Below, in pieces: positions 43,945 to 52,817 of a stretch of 64,000 nucleotides of DNA. The notes below the pieces were generated by a model that saw only the letters and a program-made list of their open reading frames with translations, was not told the DNA's origin and did not search any database. The stretch is from Flavobacteriaceae bacterium. Its GTDB lineage: Bacteria > Bacteroidota > Bacteroidia > Flavobacteriales > Weeksellaceae. Made by a program: the position numbers and the translations under genes. Position 1 is the stretch's first letter; each line of letters begins with the position of its first letter. The stretch is taken from positions 397,829-461,828 of the forward strand of contig JAUNUH010000001.1 of assembly GCA_030538275.1 (NCBI GenBank). The letters are read 5' to 3'.

Positions 43945-44591
43945 AAATTTATTTCATCAGTGGATTAGGCACCAACAAAAAAGCATTTGAAAGACTCAAA
44001 ATATCAAAAGATTTTGAGCCTGTATTTATTGATTGGAAACAACCCGAATTCAACGAAACTCTACAACATTACGCTCATAGAATGGCAGATGAAATCAATA
44101 TTAATGAACAATTTCATCTGGTCGGTCTCTCATTTGGTGGAATCATTGCTCAAGAAATGAATGCATTTTTAAACCCAGACAAAACAATTCTAATTTCTAC
44201 TATTCAAAATCGTGCAGAAATGCCAAGATTTATGAAACTATCTTCTAGAACAGCCGCACACAAAGCTGTACCTATCCAATTTTTTACGTCAGAAAGTTTG
44301 CTTTCGTACTCTTTTTTCAGAAAAATATATGATCCACGAATGCCCAAACTGAATGAATTTTTCACTATCAAAGATCCATTTTATCTCAAATGGTCTATCC
44401 ACGAAATCGTAAATTGGAGACCTAATGACTTACATATCAACAAAATATACAGAATGCACGGTGACAAAGATCTCATTTTTCCCGTCGCCAATGTGCAACA
44501 AGCAGATATTATTCTAGGTGGATCGCATATCATGGTATTGCAAAAACCACGAGAAGTGAGTAAATTGCTGGCACAATATCTACTTGAATGA
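43941..44591 (+). CDS. Alpha/beta hydrolase
   Basis: 216 residues with the alpha/beta-hydrolase fold. The nucleophile elbow is HLVGLSFGGIIAQEMNAF (GxSxGG, Ser), and the late motif GGSHIMVLQKPREVSKLL supplies the His. IYRMHGDKDLIFPV supplies the acid residue. No signal peptide; cytoplasmic esterase or lipase-like activity is plausible but the substrate is unknown. It overlaps mtaB upstream and the M1 peptidase downstream by 4 bases each, so all three are translationally coupled. Confidence 0.9.
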   Translation: MKIYFISGLGTNKKAFERLKISKDFEPVFIDWKQPEFNETLQHYAHRMADEININEQFHLVGLSFGGIIAQEMNAFLNPDKTILISTIQNRAEMPRFMKLSSRTAAHKAVPIQFFTSESLLSYSFFRKIYDPRMPKLNEFFTIKDPFYLKWSIHEIVNWRPNDLHINKIYRMHGDKDLIFPVANVQQADIILGGSHIMVLQKPREVSKLLAQYLLE

Positions 44592-46519
44592 AAAAATATT
44601 TAAATGGCTTTTTACTGCTAATTTCAATTTCCATATTCTCACAGTCCCCCGAATTAATTGCAGAATTGGAAATGAAATCAAATCTGAATCAGACTAATTT
44701 CCAGCCACATCTTTTAACAGAAAATACAAGCGAAATCGACGTTACAAGATATGACCTTTATTTTAACCTCAATCCGCATAGCACAACTTTCTCAGGAACT
44801 TCTGTAATCTATTTCAATGTGTTAGAGCCTATAAATCAGGTGGTTTTTGACGCGCAAAGCAATCTCAATATTCAGCAAATACATATTGATGACAACCTTG
44901 TAACAGAATTTACTCGGAACGAAAACAGTATTCAACTCAATCTTCAGCAATACTTAAATCCAACTGAAAATCATTCAGTAAGCATTTCTTATTCAAGTAA
45001 TTACGCTAACTCGGAGGCGATTTTCAGAGAAACTCAAAACGGACAACCCTTAATTTCTACTTTGAGTGAACCTTTTGGCGCGTCTTCTTGGTGGATAGGA
45101 AAAGACAATCTTTATGACAAAGCAGATGAAGTGAATATGTATATAACTCATCCTCAACAATTTAAAGTTGGCTCCAATGGAATGTTGCAATCAATTACAC
45201 CTCTAGAAAACAATTATGTACGTACCCACTGGCGCCACTCCTACCCGATTCCTGCATACCTCATTAGCCTTGCCATGACCAATTATGTGGAATACAATAA
45301 CACCGCAAATATCAACGGAACCATCGTTCCCATCATTAATTATATATACCCAACACACCTCAATAGTGAACTTCAAATCCAACTCGATGCCATCCCGTCC
45401 TATTTAGAATTTTTCTCTGATTTATTGGGCGATTACCCCTACAAAGACGAAAAATACGGTAATTGTCAATGGAATATCAATGGCGGAATGGAACATTCTA
45501 CCATGAGTTCACAAGTCGATTTCGGCATTTCACTCACAGCGCATGAGCTTGCTCATCAATGGTTTGGAAACAAAGTTACCTGCGGCCATTGGTCCGATAT
45601 TTGGCTCAACGAAGGATTTGCAACCTACCTCGAGGGCTTATTGAGAAGAAATGTATATGGTGAAGAATTTTTTACCGGCTGGAAACAATCACGCGCATTA
45701 TATATCATGTCGCAAAACGGTGGATCGGTTTTCATCCCAGAAAATGAAACCTGGAATTCAAACCGAATTTTCGATGCCAGACTCAGCTATTACAAGGCGG
45801 CCATGGTATTGCACATGCTGCGCTATACGCTCGGAGACGTCGACTTTTATCAAGCTATTCGCAACTTTCTCAACGATCCGCAACTCGCTTGGTCCTTCGC
45901 TTTTACTCCTGATCTCCAACAACATTTCGAAACCCAATCCCAACAAGATCTCAACGAGTTTTTCGCAGATTGGGTCTATGGTCAAGGCTTCCCTTTCTAT
46001 CATCTCGATATGCAATACGACAATCACAATCATACAGCGCAACTCACTGCAAGTCAAACATCTAGTCATAATTCTGTCCAATTTTTCGAGACGGATTTCG
46101 ATATTTTACTCATCGGTACCAACGGACAAACCCAGCTCAGAAGATTTCAACACACACACAATCAACAAGTTTTCCAAATTACAGACATTCCTTTTCCACT
46201 CGAATCCTACGAATTCAATCCCTATTCAGACATTTTGGCCTATGTTGCAAGCCAAAATTTAAACTCAATAGAAATAGCTGATAATCAAAGTTTTAGTCTA
46301 AAGATTTATCCTAATCCAGCACAAGATTTCATATATATCATCAATGATGAAAAAATGATAAATGCTCAAATTTATTCCATGTCAGGCCATTTATTGCTTG
46401 AAAAAGAAATCAATGACCGCGAAGCAGATATTTTCATCCAAAATCTTCAACCTGCAAGTTATATTTTGAAAATTTCGACGCAAAACCAGAACAAATCAGC
46501 CATATTTATCAAGAAATAA
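44588..46519 (+). CDS. Secreted M1-family aminopeptidase, T9SS cargo
   Basis: Exported zinc aminopeptidase, 643 residues. Signal peptide KKYLNGFLLLISISIFSQS. The N-terminal M1 beta domain precedes the substrate-binding GGMEHST at 299-305 (GxMEN-type; His replaces Asn) and the zinc site HELAHQWFGNK at 319-323 with the third ligand Glu342 in WLNEGFATY. The C-terminus is a T9SS type A sorting domain opening LKIYPNPAQDFIYI and ending IFIKK. Last gene of mtaB-hydrolase-peptidase. No T-tract terminator follows, but the large palindrome at 46536 lies just downstream. Confidence 0.95.
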   Translation: MKKYLNGFLLLISISIFSQSPELIAELEMKSNLNQTNFQPHLLTENTSEIDVTRYDLYFNLNPHSTTFSGTSVIYFNVLEPINQVVFDAQSNLNIQQIHIDDNLVTEFTRNENSIQLNLQQYLNPTENHSVSISYSSNYANSEAIFRETQNGQPLISTLSEPFGASSWWIGKDNLYDKADEVNMYITHPQQFKVGSNGMLQSITPLENNYVRTHWRHSYPIPAYLISLAMTNYVEYNNTANINGTIVPIINYIYPTHLNSELQIQLDAIPSYLEFFSDLLGDYPYKDEKYGNCQWNINGGMEHSTMSSQVDFGISLTAHELAHQWFGNKVTCGHWSDIWLNEGFATYLEGLLRRNVYGEEFFTGWKQSRALYIMSQNGGSVFIPENETWNSNRIFDARLSYYKAAMVLHMLRYTLGDVDFYQAIRNFLNDPQLAWSFAFTPDLQQHFETQSQQDLNEFFADWVYGQGFPFYHLDMQYDNHNHTAQLTASQTSSHNSVQFFETDFDILLIGTNGQTQLRRFQHTHNQQVFQITDIPFPLESYEFNPYSDILAYVASQNLNSIEIADNQSFSLKIYPNPAQDFIYIINDEKMINAQIYSMSGHLLLEKEINDREADIFIQNLQPASYILKISTQNQNKSAIFIKK

Positions 46520-46535
46520 GTTTATAATTTTTTTT

Positions 46536-46687
46536 GGGGTGGCAATTCATGCTTTCTGCTTTACTCCGCAGCTAGCAACTTACAATAATCAGCATACAGT
46601 GAGTTCCATTTCATTCCACTACTGTAGGCTGGTTATTGTTGGCGTTTCCAGCTTTGCGGGGTATCGCATCAATCATGGCCACGCCCC
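46536..46687. repeat. 152-base imperfect palindrome, GC-richer than flanks
   Basis: Left arm 46536-46605 and right arm 46618-46687 are imperfect inverted repeats. Examples: GGGGTGGC pairs with GCCACGCCCC, ACTCCGCAGCT (46563-46573) with AGCTTTGCGGGGT, and CAATAATCAGCATACAG (46583-46599) with CTGTAGGCTGGTTATTG. Preceded by eight T. A 72-codon frame crosses it, but its product has no family features and the arms explain the composition. It resembles a MITE or palindromic intergenic repeat and could also act as a terminator. Confidence 0.6.
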
Positions 46688-46773
46688 AACCTACAATTCC
46701 TGTCAAACTTGCAATTTAATCTATCGCACATTTACTTTCACAAAAATATTAACCTAAATCTCAGAAAAAAACC

Positions 46774-46781
46774 TATTTTTG
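46774..46781 (+). promoter_or_regulatory. -7 promoter element of dnaN
   Basis: TATTTTTG, 24 bases before the dnaN ATG at 46806. Confidence 0.5.
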
Positions 46782-46805
46782 TTCACTTATCAAAATGATG
46801 TACAG

Positions 46806-47921
46806 ATGAAGTTTATCGTAGCAAGTTCGCAGTTACAAAAGCATATTCAAACCATTAGCGGAGTGATCAATTCCTCCAATACCATTCCAATCCTAGATAA
46901 TTTCTTGTTCGAACTGGATCAAAATCAACTCAAAATCACAGGCTCTGATTTAGAAACAACCATTTCTACTACATTAGAAGTGGAATCGCAAGACACAGAA
47001 ACCATTTGTGTACCTTCAAAAATATTACTTGACACGCTCAAAACCTTTCCAGATCAACCGCTCACCTTTATTGATAAGGGAAATTATTTACTCGAAATTA
47101 TTTCGGAACAAGGAAATTACGAACTCGCCTATCTTTCTGCAGAAGATTATCCAGAAGCACCCTCCCTGCAAGAAGCAGAATCTACCATTATATTATCAGA
47201 TATATTAATAGAAGCCATCGGTAAAACACTTTTTGCTACAGGAAACGATGAGCACAGACCCGTTATGACCGGCGTGTTTTTTCAATGGAGCGAAGAAGAT
47301 TGCAAATTCGTAGCTACAGATGCACATAGACTCGTTAAATATGCGAGAAATGATATTCAAACCGCAAACGGCTCCAACTTTATTATGCCGAAAAAACCCC
47401 TTTCTCTTATCAAAAACATTTTCCCAATGGGAGAAGAGGTTTTCGTGAAATTCAATGAAACCAATACAAGCTTTTCTATCGAAAATCTTACCTTAATTTG
47501 TCGTTTAATCGATGGCAGATATCCTGCTTATGACGCCGTAATTCCGAAAGAAAACCCCAACGTCATGACCATCAACCGACAAATGTTCCTAAATTCACTA
47601 AGACGTGTGGCGATTTTTGCCAACAAATCAACCCATCTGGTTCGATTAAAATTAACCGGAAATCAACTCACTATCAGTGCAGAGGATATTGATTTCTCCA
47701 ACAAAGCTGTGGAAAATTTAATGTGTGACTACATGGGTGAAGATATGCAAATCGGATTTAATGCTAAATTTCTTTCAGAAATGTTAAGTAATTTGCAGAG
47801 CGAGGATATTACACTTTCCATGTCTGAACCCAATCGTGCAGGAATCATTCGCCCTGTGGATGGCTTGGAAGATGGTGAAGAAATTTTGATGCTGGTAATG
47901 CCTCTTATGTTATCGGCATAA
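46806..47921 (+). CDS. dnaN: DNA polymerase III beta subunit (sliding clamp)
   Basis: Ring-shaped processivity clamp. From the ATG at 46806 the protein has 371 residues and starts MKFIVASSQLQKHIQTISGVI, the conserved clamp N-terminus; the frame extends nine codons further upstream but those are not family-like. Three clamp domains are visible, with TIPILDNFLFEL, RPVMTGVFFQWSEEDCKFVATDAHRLVKY (second domain opening) and the C-terminal LMLVMPLML, which closes the partner-binding pocket. dnaA is not adjacent, so this is not an origin-type dnaA-dnaN cluster. Confidence 0.97.
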   Translation: MKFIVASSQLQKHIQTISGVINSSNTIPILDNFLFELDQNQLKITGSDLETTISTTLEVESQDTETICVPSKILLDTLKTFPDQPLTFIDKGNYLLEIISEQGNYELAYLSAEDYPEAPSLQEAESTIILSDILIEAIGKTLFATGNDEHRPVMTGVFFQWSEEDCKFVATDAHRLVKYARNDIQTANGSNFIMPKKPLSLIKNIFPMGEEVFVKFNETNTSFSIENLTLICRLIDGRYPAYDAVIPKENPNVMTINRQMFLNSLRRVAIFANKSTHLVRLKLTGNQLTISAEDIDFSNKAVENLMCDYMGEDMQIGFNAKFLSEMLSNLQSEDITLSMSEPNRAGIIRPVDGLEDGEEILMLVMPLMLSA

Positions 47922-48030
47922 TCATTCAATTTACCTAATTATTAATTTATAAATTTTACCCTCTATACATTCAATTTTCACAAATAGAAAATGAAAAAGA
48001 TGGTAAATATCTCTATATTTTTTTAAAAAT

Positions 48031-50463
48031 ATGAAAATTTCATATAACTGGCTTCAGGACTTTATTCAAACCCAATTAAATGTAAATGAAATCTCCGATA
48101 TACTTACAGATATCGGTCTAGAGGTAGAAGGAATTCAAAGTCTAGGAATTTCTGAAGAAGATTTGCAACATTTTGTCGTGGGTAAAGTTCTCACTTGTGT
48201 GCCCCACCCCAATGCAGACAAATTACGAATTACCACAGTAGATGTTGGAGCGGGTGAAATTCATCAAATTGTATGCGGAGCACCCAATGTTGCACAAGGT
48301 CAAAAAGTGCCTGTAGCCAAAATCGGTGCTGTGATCAAAGATGCAAATGGCAATGAATTTACCATTAAAAAAGCCAAATTAAGAGGAGAAGAATCTCATG
48401 GAATGATTTGCTCTAAAAGTGAATTGCGTTTGTCTGATGATCATTCAGGAATTTGGGAAATGGATCCAGAATTGCTCCCAGGAACGCCGCTAGCACAAGT
48501 TATAGAAACCGGAGAAGACTACATTATAGAAATCGGTCTTACGCCCAATAGAGCAGATGCCATGAGCCATTATGGCGTTGCGCGCGACCTATATACCGCA
48601 TTGAGATTCAGGAATATAGAAGCTAAATTTATTTCTTCTGATTATCCAGAAATTCATGAGAAAAAAGAGGAAAATCCTATAAAAGTTGAAATTCAAGATG
48701 CTGAAAATTGCCCCAGATATGCTGGGATTTATATTTCAAATATTCAAGTAAAACCCTCACCCCAATGGTTACAAACCCGACTTAAATCTCTCGGAATCAG
48801 TCCAAAAAATAATATAGTTGATATTACCAACTATATCTTACATGGTTGGGGACAACCCTTGCATGCATTCGACGCCAACAAAATAATCGGAAACAAAATC
48901 ATTGTAAAATCAGGTGAATTTTCCAACGAAATTTTTCAAACACTGGATAAAACTGAAAGAAAATTACAAGGAAATGAACTTTTGATTTGTGATATAGAAA
49001 ATCCCATTGCCATTGGCGGCGTCATGGGCGGATGGGAATCTTCGGTTACAGATCAAACTACAGACGTTTTTATCGAAAGTGCCTATTTTAACCCTGTGTC
49101 TGTTAGAAAAACAGCCAAATATCATGGAATTAATTCAGATTCATCTTTTAGATTTGAACGTGGAATCGATCCAGATTTTACTATAAAAGCATTGAAACTT
49201 GCGGTAGATTTAATCCAAAAAACTGCTGGCGGTGAGGTTGCAGGAAATCTAATTGATGTTTACCCTACTCCTATTTCACCTCATTATACCAAATTCAACT
49301 TCAAAAAAGTTGAAAAAGTGATTGGTATGCACATCCCAAAGGAAAAAATAAAAGAAATTTTCCAATTGCTCGATATTCAAATAATATCTGAAAATGATGA
49401 AATATTGGAATTGGAAATTCCTTCTTATCGTGTTGATGTTCAGCGAGAAGCAGATTTGATTGAAGAAATTTTGCGAATTTATGGATTTAATGAAATAGAT
49501 AATCCTTCCAAAATGACGATGGCTTTGGTGCCCGGTGATGGATTTATTGATTATGATGTTGAAAATAGATTGGCAGAAACATTGGTTTCTTTCGGATTTA
49601 TAGAGGCTATGAATCTTTCTATGTACAAATCCGAATACAATGAGCGCCTACAATTCGATTCAGAAAAATCTGTAGAAATTATCAATTCTTTGAGTAAGGA
49701 TATGGCACAAATGCGTCGTAGCCTTCTCCCTGGTTTGCTAGAAAATATCGATTTCAATATCAAAAGAAAACGCGAAAATCTGAAGTTGTTTGAAATAGGA
49801 AATACCTATCAACGAGACCAAAATGGCTTTAACGAAACACCTACATTAGGTATTATTTTATGCGGAAACAAACATGAAGAAAATTTTGCTGTAAAACCAG
49901 AAAAAGTTTCATTTGCATTTCTAAAAGGGATTATTGAACACTTGTTCAACAAATTCAAGATGAATAATGTAGAACTTATTCTCAGCCAAAACTCCATTCA
50001 AACGCAAGAAATTCAGTATAAAATCAATGAATTAATTGTAGCTACAATCTTGCAGGTTCCAAATCCTTTGCTCAAACAATTTGATATCTCACAAGATGTG
50101 TTCTACGCCGAAATTAAGCTTTCTGATTTTATTAAAATTTTCAAATCTGCACCTACAACACAATTTAAGGAATTATCCAAATTTCCCATGGTTCGAAGAG
50201 ACTTGGCATTGTTGTTGGACAAATCTCAAACCTATCAGGAAGTAGAGAAAATGATTTTATCAACTGATAGTCAGTTAATTAAAAAAGTTAATTTATTCGA
50301 TGTTTTTGAAGGTGATTCATTACCAAAAGGAAAAAAATCCTATGCGATAAGCATTCAATTACAAGATGAAACAAAAACGATGAATGACGAGCAAATCGAT
50401 CGAATAATGGAAAAAATTATTCAAAAATTAGAAAAAGAACTTAAGGCAGAACTTAGAAAATAA
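48031..50463 (+). CDS. pheT: Phenylalanine--tRNA ligase beta subunit
   Basis: Beta chain of the heterotetrameric PheRS. 810 residues, full length. An N-terminal tRNA-binding OB domain (ISYNWLQDFIQ, VGKVLTCVPHPNADKLRI, IVCGAPNV) is followed by the B3/B4 editing domain (ENCPRYAGIYI), the B5 domain (NFKKVEKVIGMHIPKEKI, LEIPSYRVDVQREADLIEEI), the catalytic-like core and the ferredoxin-fold anticodon-binding end (KFPMVRRDLALLLD). pheS is not adjacent. The META-domain lipoprotein gene follows after 3 bases. Confidence 0.97.
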   Translation: MKISYNWLQDFIQTQLNVNEISDILTDIGLEVEGIQSLGISEEDLQHFVVGKVLTCVPHPNADKLRITTVDVGAGEIHQIVCGAPNVAQGQKVPVAKIGAVIKDANGNEFTIKKAKLRGEESHGMICSKSELRLSDDHSGIWEMDPELLPGTPLAQVIETGEDYIIEIGLTPNRADAMSHYGVARDLYTALRFRNIEAKFISSDYPEIHEKKEENPIKVEIQDAENCPRYAGIYISNIQVKPSPQWLQTRLKSLGISPKNNIVDITNYILHGWGQPLHAFDANKIIGNKIIVKSGEFSNEIFQTLDKTERKLQGNELLICDIENPIAIGGVMGGWESSVTDQTTDVFIESAYFNPVSVRKTAKYHGINSDSSFRFERGIDPDFTIKALKLAVDLIQKTAGGEVAGNLIDVYPTPISPHYTKFNFKKVEKVIGMHIPKEKIKEIFQLLDIQIISENDEILELEIPSYRVDVQREADLIEEILRIYGFNEIDNPSKMTMALVPGDGFIDYDVENRLAETLVSFGFIEAMNLSMYKSEYNERLQFDSEKSVEIINSLSKDMAQMRRSLLPGLLENIDFNIKRKRENLKLFEIGNTYQRDQNGFNETPTLGIILCGNKHEENFAVKPEKVSFAFLKGIIEHLFNKFKMNNVELILSQNSIQTQEIQYKINELIVATILQVPNPLLKQFDISQDVFYAEIKLSDFIKIFKSAPTTQFKELSKFPMVRRDLALLLDKSQTYQEVEKMILSTDSQLIKKVNLFDVFEGDSLPKGKKSYAISIQLQDETKTMNDEQIDRIMEKIIQKLEKELKAELRK

Positions 50464-50466
50464 ATT

Positions 50467-50883
50467 ATGAGAATAGTACAATTAATATATGGTTTGATAT
50501 TGATAATGTTTACCGCTTGTGGCAGTCTAGGGCCTACAGCAGAAACCCACGTTTCTTCACTCAAAGGAATTTGGACACTTCAATACGAAAAAAACAGTCA
50601 ATTAGGATTGAGTAACGAGCCTGTAACTTTGAGTTTTGACCAAAATTCCCCTTCAGAAATAGGCGGCTTTTCGGGTTGTAATCTATATGGCGGAAACTAT
50701 ACCTATTCTGGCGATGGAATGATAAAATTCTCTGAAATTTTTTCTACCAAACGTGCATGCCCTGATTTAGATATCGAAAATAAATTTTTTGAATTGATGA
50801 ATTCTGTCAATCGTTTTGAAGTAAAAGGGAATGACTTGTATTTATATAAAGACAAATTATTACTCATGCATTTTGAGAAATAA
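50467..50883 (+). CDS. META-domain (HslJ-like) lipoprotein
   Basis: 138 residues. Signal peptide with lipobox FTAC, then a META domain: LKGIWTLQYEKNSQLG, LSFDQNSPSEIGGFSGCNLYGGNYTYSG, IKFSEIFSTKRACPDLDIENKFFELMN, and YLYKDKLLLMHFEK at the end. The two Cys (in GCNLYGG and RACPD) are the pair usually conserved in HslJ-type proteins. HslJ is linked to heat and novobiocin tolerance in E. coli; here the function is inferred only from the fold. It lies 3 bases after pheT and is followed by a terminator. Confidence 0.88.
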   Translation: MRIVQLIYGLILIMFTACGSLGPTAETHVSSLKGIWTLQYEKNSQLGLSNEPVTLSFDQNSPSEIGGFSGCNLYGGNYTYSGDGMIKFSEIFSTKRACPDLDIENKFFELMNSVNRFEVKGNDLYLYKDKLLLMHFEK

Positions 50884-50902
50884 AAAAATAATTCAATCTA
50901 TT

Positions 50903-50931
50903 AAAAACCGTGAAAATTTCGCGGTTTTTTT
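50903..50931 (+). terminator. Terminator after pheT and META lipoprotein genes
   Basis: Arms 50903-50915 and 50917-50929 (AAAAACCGTGAAA / TTTCGCGGTTTTT) with one G-U pair, a tight apex, and further T residues. Lies 20 bases after the stop. Confidence 0.85.
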
Positions 50932-50955
50932 ATTTAACAAAAGCAGATAAAAGCC

Positions 50956-50969
50956 TTACTTTTGTAAGC
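50956..50969 (+). promoter_or_regulatory. -7 promoter element of aspS within a dyad
   Basis: TACTTTTG at 50957-50964 inside the perfect dyad CTTAC-TTTT-GTAAG, extended by AAGC/GCTT. It is 22 bases before the aspS ATG. Confidence 0.5.
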
Positions 50970-50986
50970 TTTAAATGCAATTAATC

Positions 50987-52756
50987 ATGTACAGAACACA
51001 TACCAATGGTGAATTGAATCTTTCTCATCAAAATCAAAAAGTAACCTTGAGCGGTTGGGTGCAAACCATTCGTGACAAGGGATTTGTAATGTGGATAGAT
51101 TTGCGGGACCGCTATGGAATCACACAATTGGTTTTAGACGAAAAAAGAAGTTCAACGGAATTATTTGAAATCGCCAGAAATTTAGGAAGAGAATTTGTGA
51201 TTCAAGTAAAAGGTGAAGTAAAAGAAAGAGAATCAAAAAATCCCAACATTTCTACAGGTGATATCGAAATATTGGCAGAAGAAATTATCATACTCAATAC
51301 GGCTCAGACCCCACCGTTTACTATAGAAAACGAAACCGATGGCGGTGAAGAACTTCGTATGCAGTATCGCTATCTCGATATCAGACGTAATCCTGTAAAA
51401 GAAAAATTAATTTTCCGTCATCAAGTTGCACAAAAAGTAAGAAAATATCTTTCAGAAGAAGGATTTATTGAAGTAGAAACGCCAGTTTTAATCAAATCAA
51501 CGCCAGAAGGTGCACGTGATTTTGTCGTACCGTCTCGTATGAATCCAGGACAATTTTATGCTCTTCCACAATCTCCACAAACTTTCAAACAACTTTTGAT
51601 GGTGGGCGGATTAGACAAATATTTTCAAATTGTAAAATGCTTCAGAGACGAAGATTTACGCGCAGACCGACAACCAGAATTTACCCAAATCGACTGCGAA
51701 ATGGCATTTGTAGAACAAGAAGATATTCTGAATGTATTCGAAGGCTTGACCAAATCTCTCTTGAAAGATATCAAAGGAATAGAAATAGACAAATTCCCCA
51801 GAATGACCTATGAAGAGGCCATGAAAACCTACGGAAACGACAAGCCAGATATTCGTTTCGGGATGAAATTTTGTGAATTAACGCCATTTGTAAAGGGAAA
51901 AAATTTCAATGTTTTTGATAGCGAAGAACTCATCGTGGGAATTGCTGCACCTAATTGCGCAAACTACACTCGCAAAGAAATTGATGCCATAATTGATTGG
52001 GTAAAAAGACCACAAATTGGCGCCAAAGGATTGGTTTGGGTAAAATATAATACAGACAAAACCCTGAAATCGTCGGTTGATAAATTTTATTCTGAAGAAG
52101 ATTTAAAAGTTTGGGCAGAAAAAATGCAGGCAAATCCAGGTGATTTATTACTCATAATGGCTGGGGACGAAAAAAATACCCGCAAACAGTTGAGTGAATT
52201 GCGCATGGAAATGGCTAAAAGATTGAATCTGCGAAACCCAGAGGAGTTTGCTCCTTTGTGGGTAGTAGATTTTCCATTGCTCGAATGGGACGATGAGACG
52301 CAACGCTGGCACGCAATGCACCATCCATTTACAGCTCCCAAACCAGAAGATTTGGAAAAATTGCAGTCAGCTCCAGGAGAAATTCGCGCAAATGCCTACG
52401 ATTTGGTATTAAATGGAAACGAAATTGGCGGTGGCTCTATTCGGATTTTTAATAAAGAACTTCAATCAAATATGTTCCAATTGCTTGGATTTTCCCCAGA
52501 AGAAGCTCAAGCTCAGTTTGGATTTTTGATGAACGCTTTCGAATATGGCGCGCCACCACACGGTGGAATTGCCTTTGGATTTGATCGATTGGTTTCTATC
52601 CTCAAGGGCTCTGAAACTATTCGTGATTTTATTGCTTTTCCGAAGAATAATGCAGGTAGAGATGTAATGATCAATACACCCGCACCGCTTACTGATGAGC
52701 AATTAGATGAAATTCATATACTTGTTAAAAATCAAGAAAAACAAAGAAATAATTAA
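50987..52756 (+). CDS. aspS: Aspartate--tRNA ligase
   Basis: Charges tRNA-Asp. About 589 residues from the ATG at 50987 ([10 protein letters not shown], the usual AspS opening); an in-frame ATG four codons earlier is the alternative. The N-terminal OB-fold tRNA-binding domain contains [21 protein letters not shown]. Class II motifs follow: [36 protein letters not shown], a bacterial GAD insertion domain (about 290-410) and motif 3 [13 protein letters not shown]. Single-gene unit behind the terminator at 50903. Confidence 0.97.
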   Translation: MYRTHTNGELNLSHQNQKVTLSGWVQTIRDKGFVMWIDLRDRYGITQLVLDEKRSSTELFEIARNLGREFVIQVKGEVKERESKNPNISTGDIEILAEEIIILNTAQTPPFTIENETDGGEELRMQYRYLDIRRNPVKEKLIFRHQVAQKVRKYLSEEGFIEVETPVLIKSTPEGARDFVVPSRMNPGQFYALPQSPQTFKQLLMVGGLDKYFQIVKCFRDEDLRADRQPEFTQIDCEMAFVEQEDILNVFEGLTKSLLKDIKGIEIDKFPRMTYEEAMKTYGNDKPDIRFGMKFCELTPFVKGKNFNVFDSEELIVGIAAPNCANYTRKEIDAIIDWVKRPQIGAKGLVWVKYNTDKTLKSSVDKFYSEEDLKVWAEKMQANPGDLLLIMAGDEKNTRKQLSELRMEMAKRLNLRNPEEFAPLWVVDFPLLEWDDETQRWHAMHHPFTAPKPEDLEKLQSAPGEIRANAYDLVLNGNEIGGGSIRIFNKELQSNMFQLLGFSPEEAQAQFGFLMNAFEYGAPPHGGIAFGFDRLVSILKGSETIRDFIAFPKNNAGRDVMINTPAPLTDEQLDEIHILVKNQEKQRNN

Positions 52757-52817
52757 ATTTATTCCTAAATTAGTTTAATTTATTTCTGAAATTTCATCCT
52801 TGATTAATGAATTTAGT

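Noticed and set aside
45651..46262. 203-codon plus-strand ORF inside the M1 peptidase gene
   Set aside because: It lies in another frame of a gene with clear zinc-site and T9SS motifs; a shadow frame.
46539..46757. 72-codon plus-strand ORF after the M1 peptidase
   Set aside because: It runs through the large palindrome, has no promoter or recognisable product, and its composition follows the palindrome arms.
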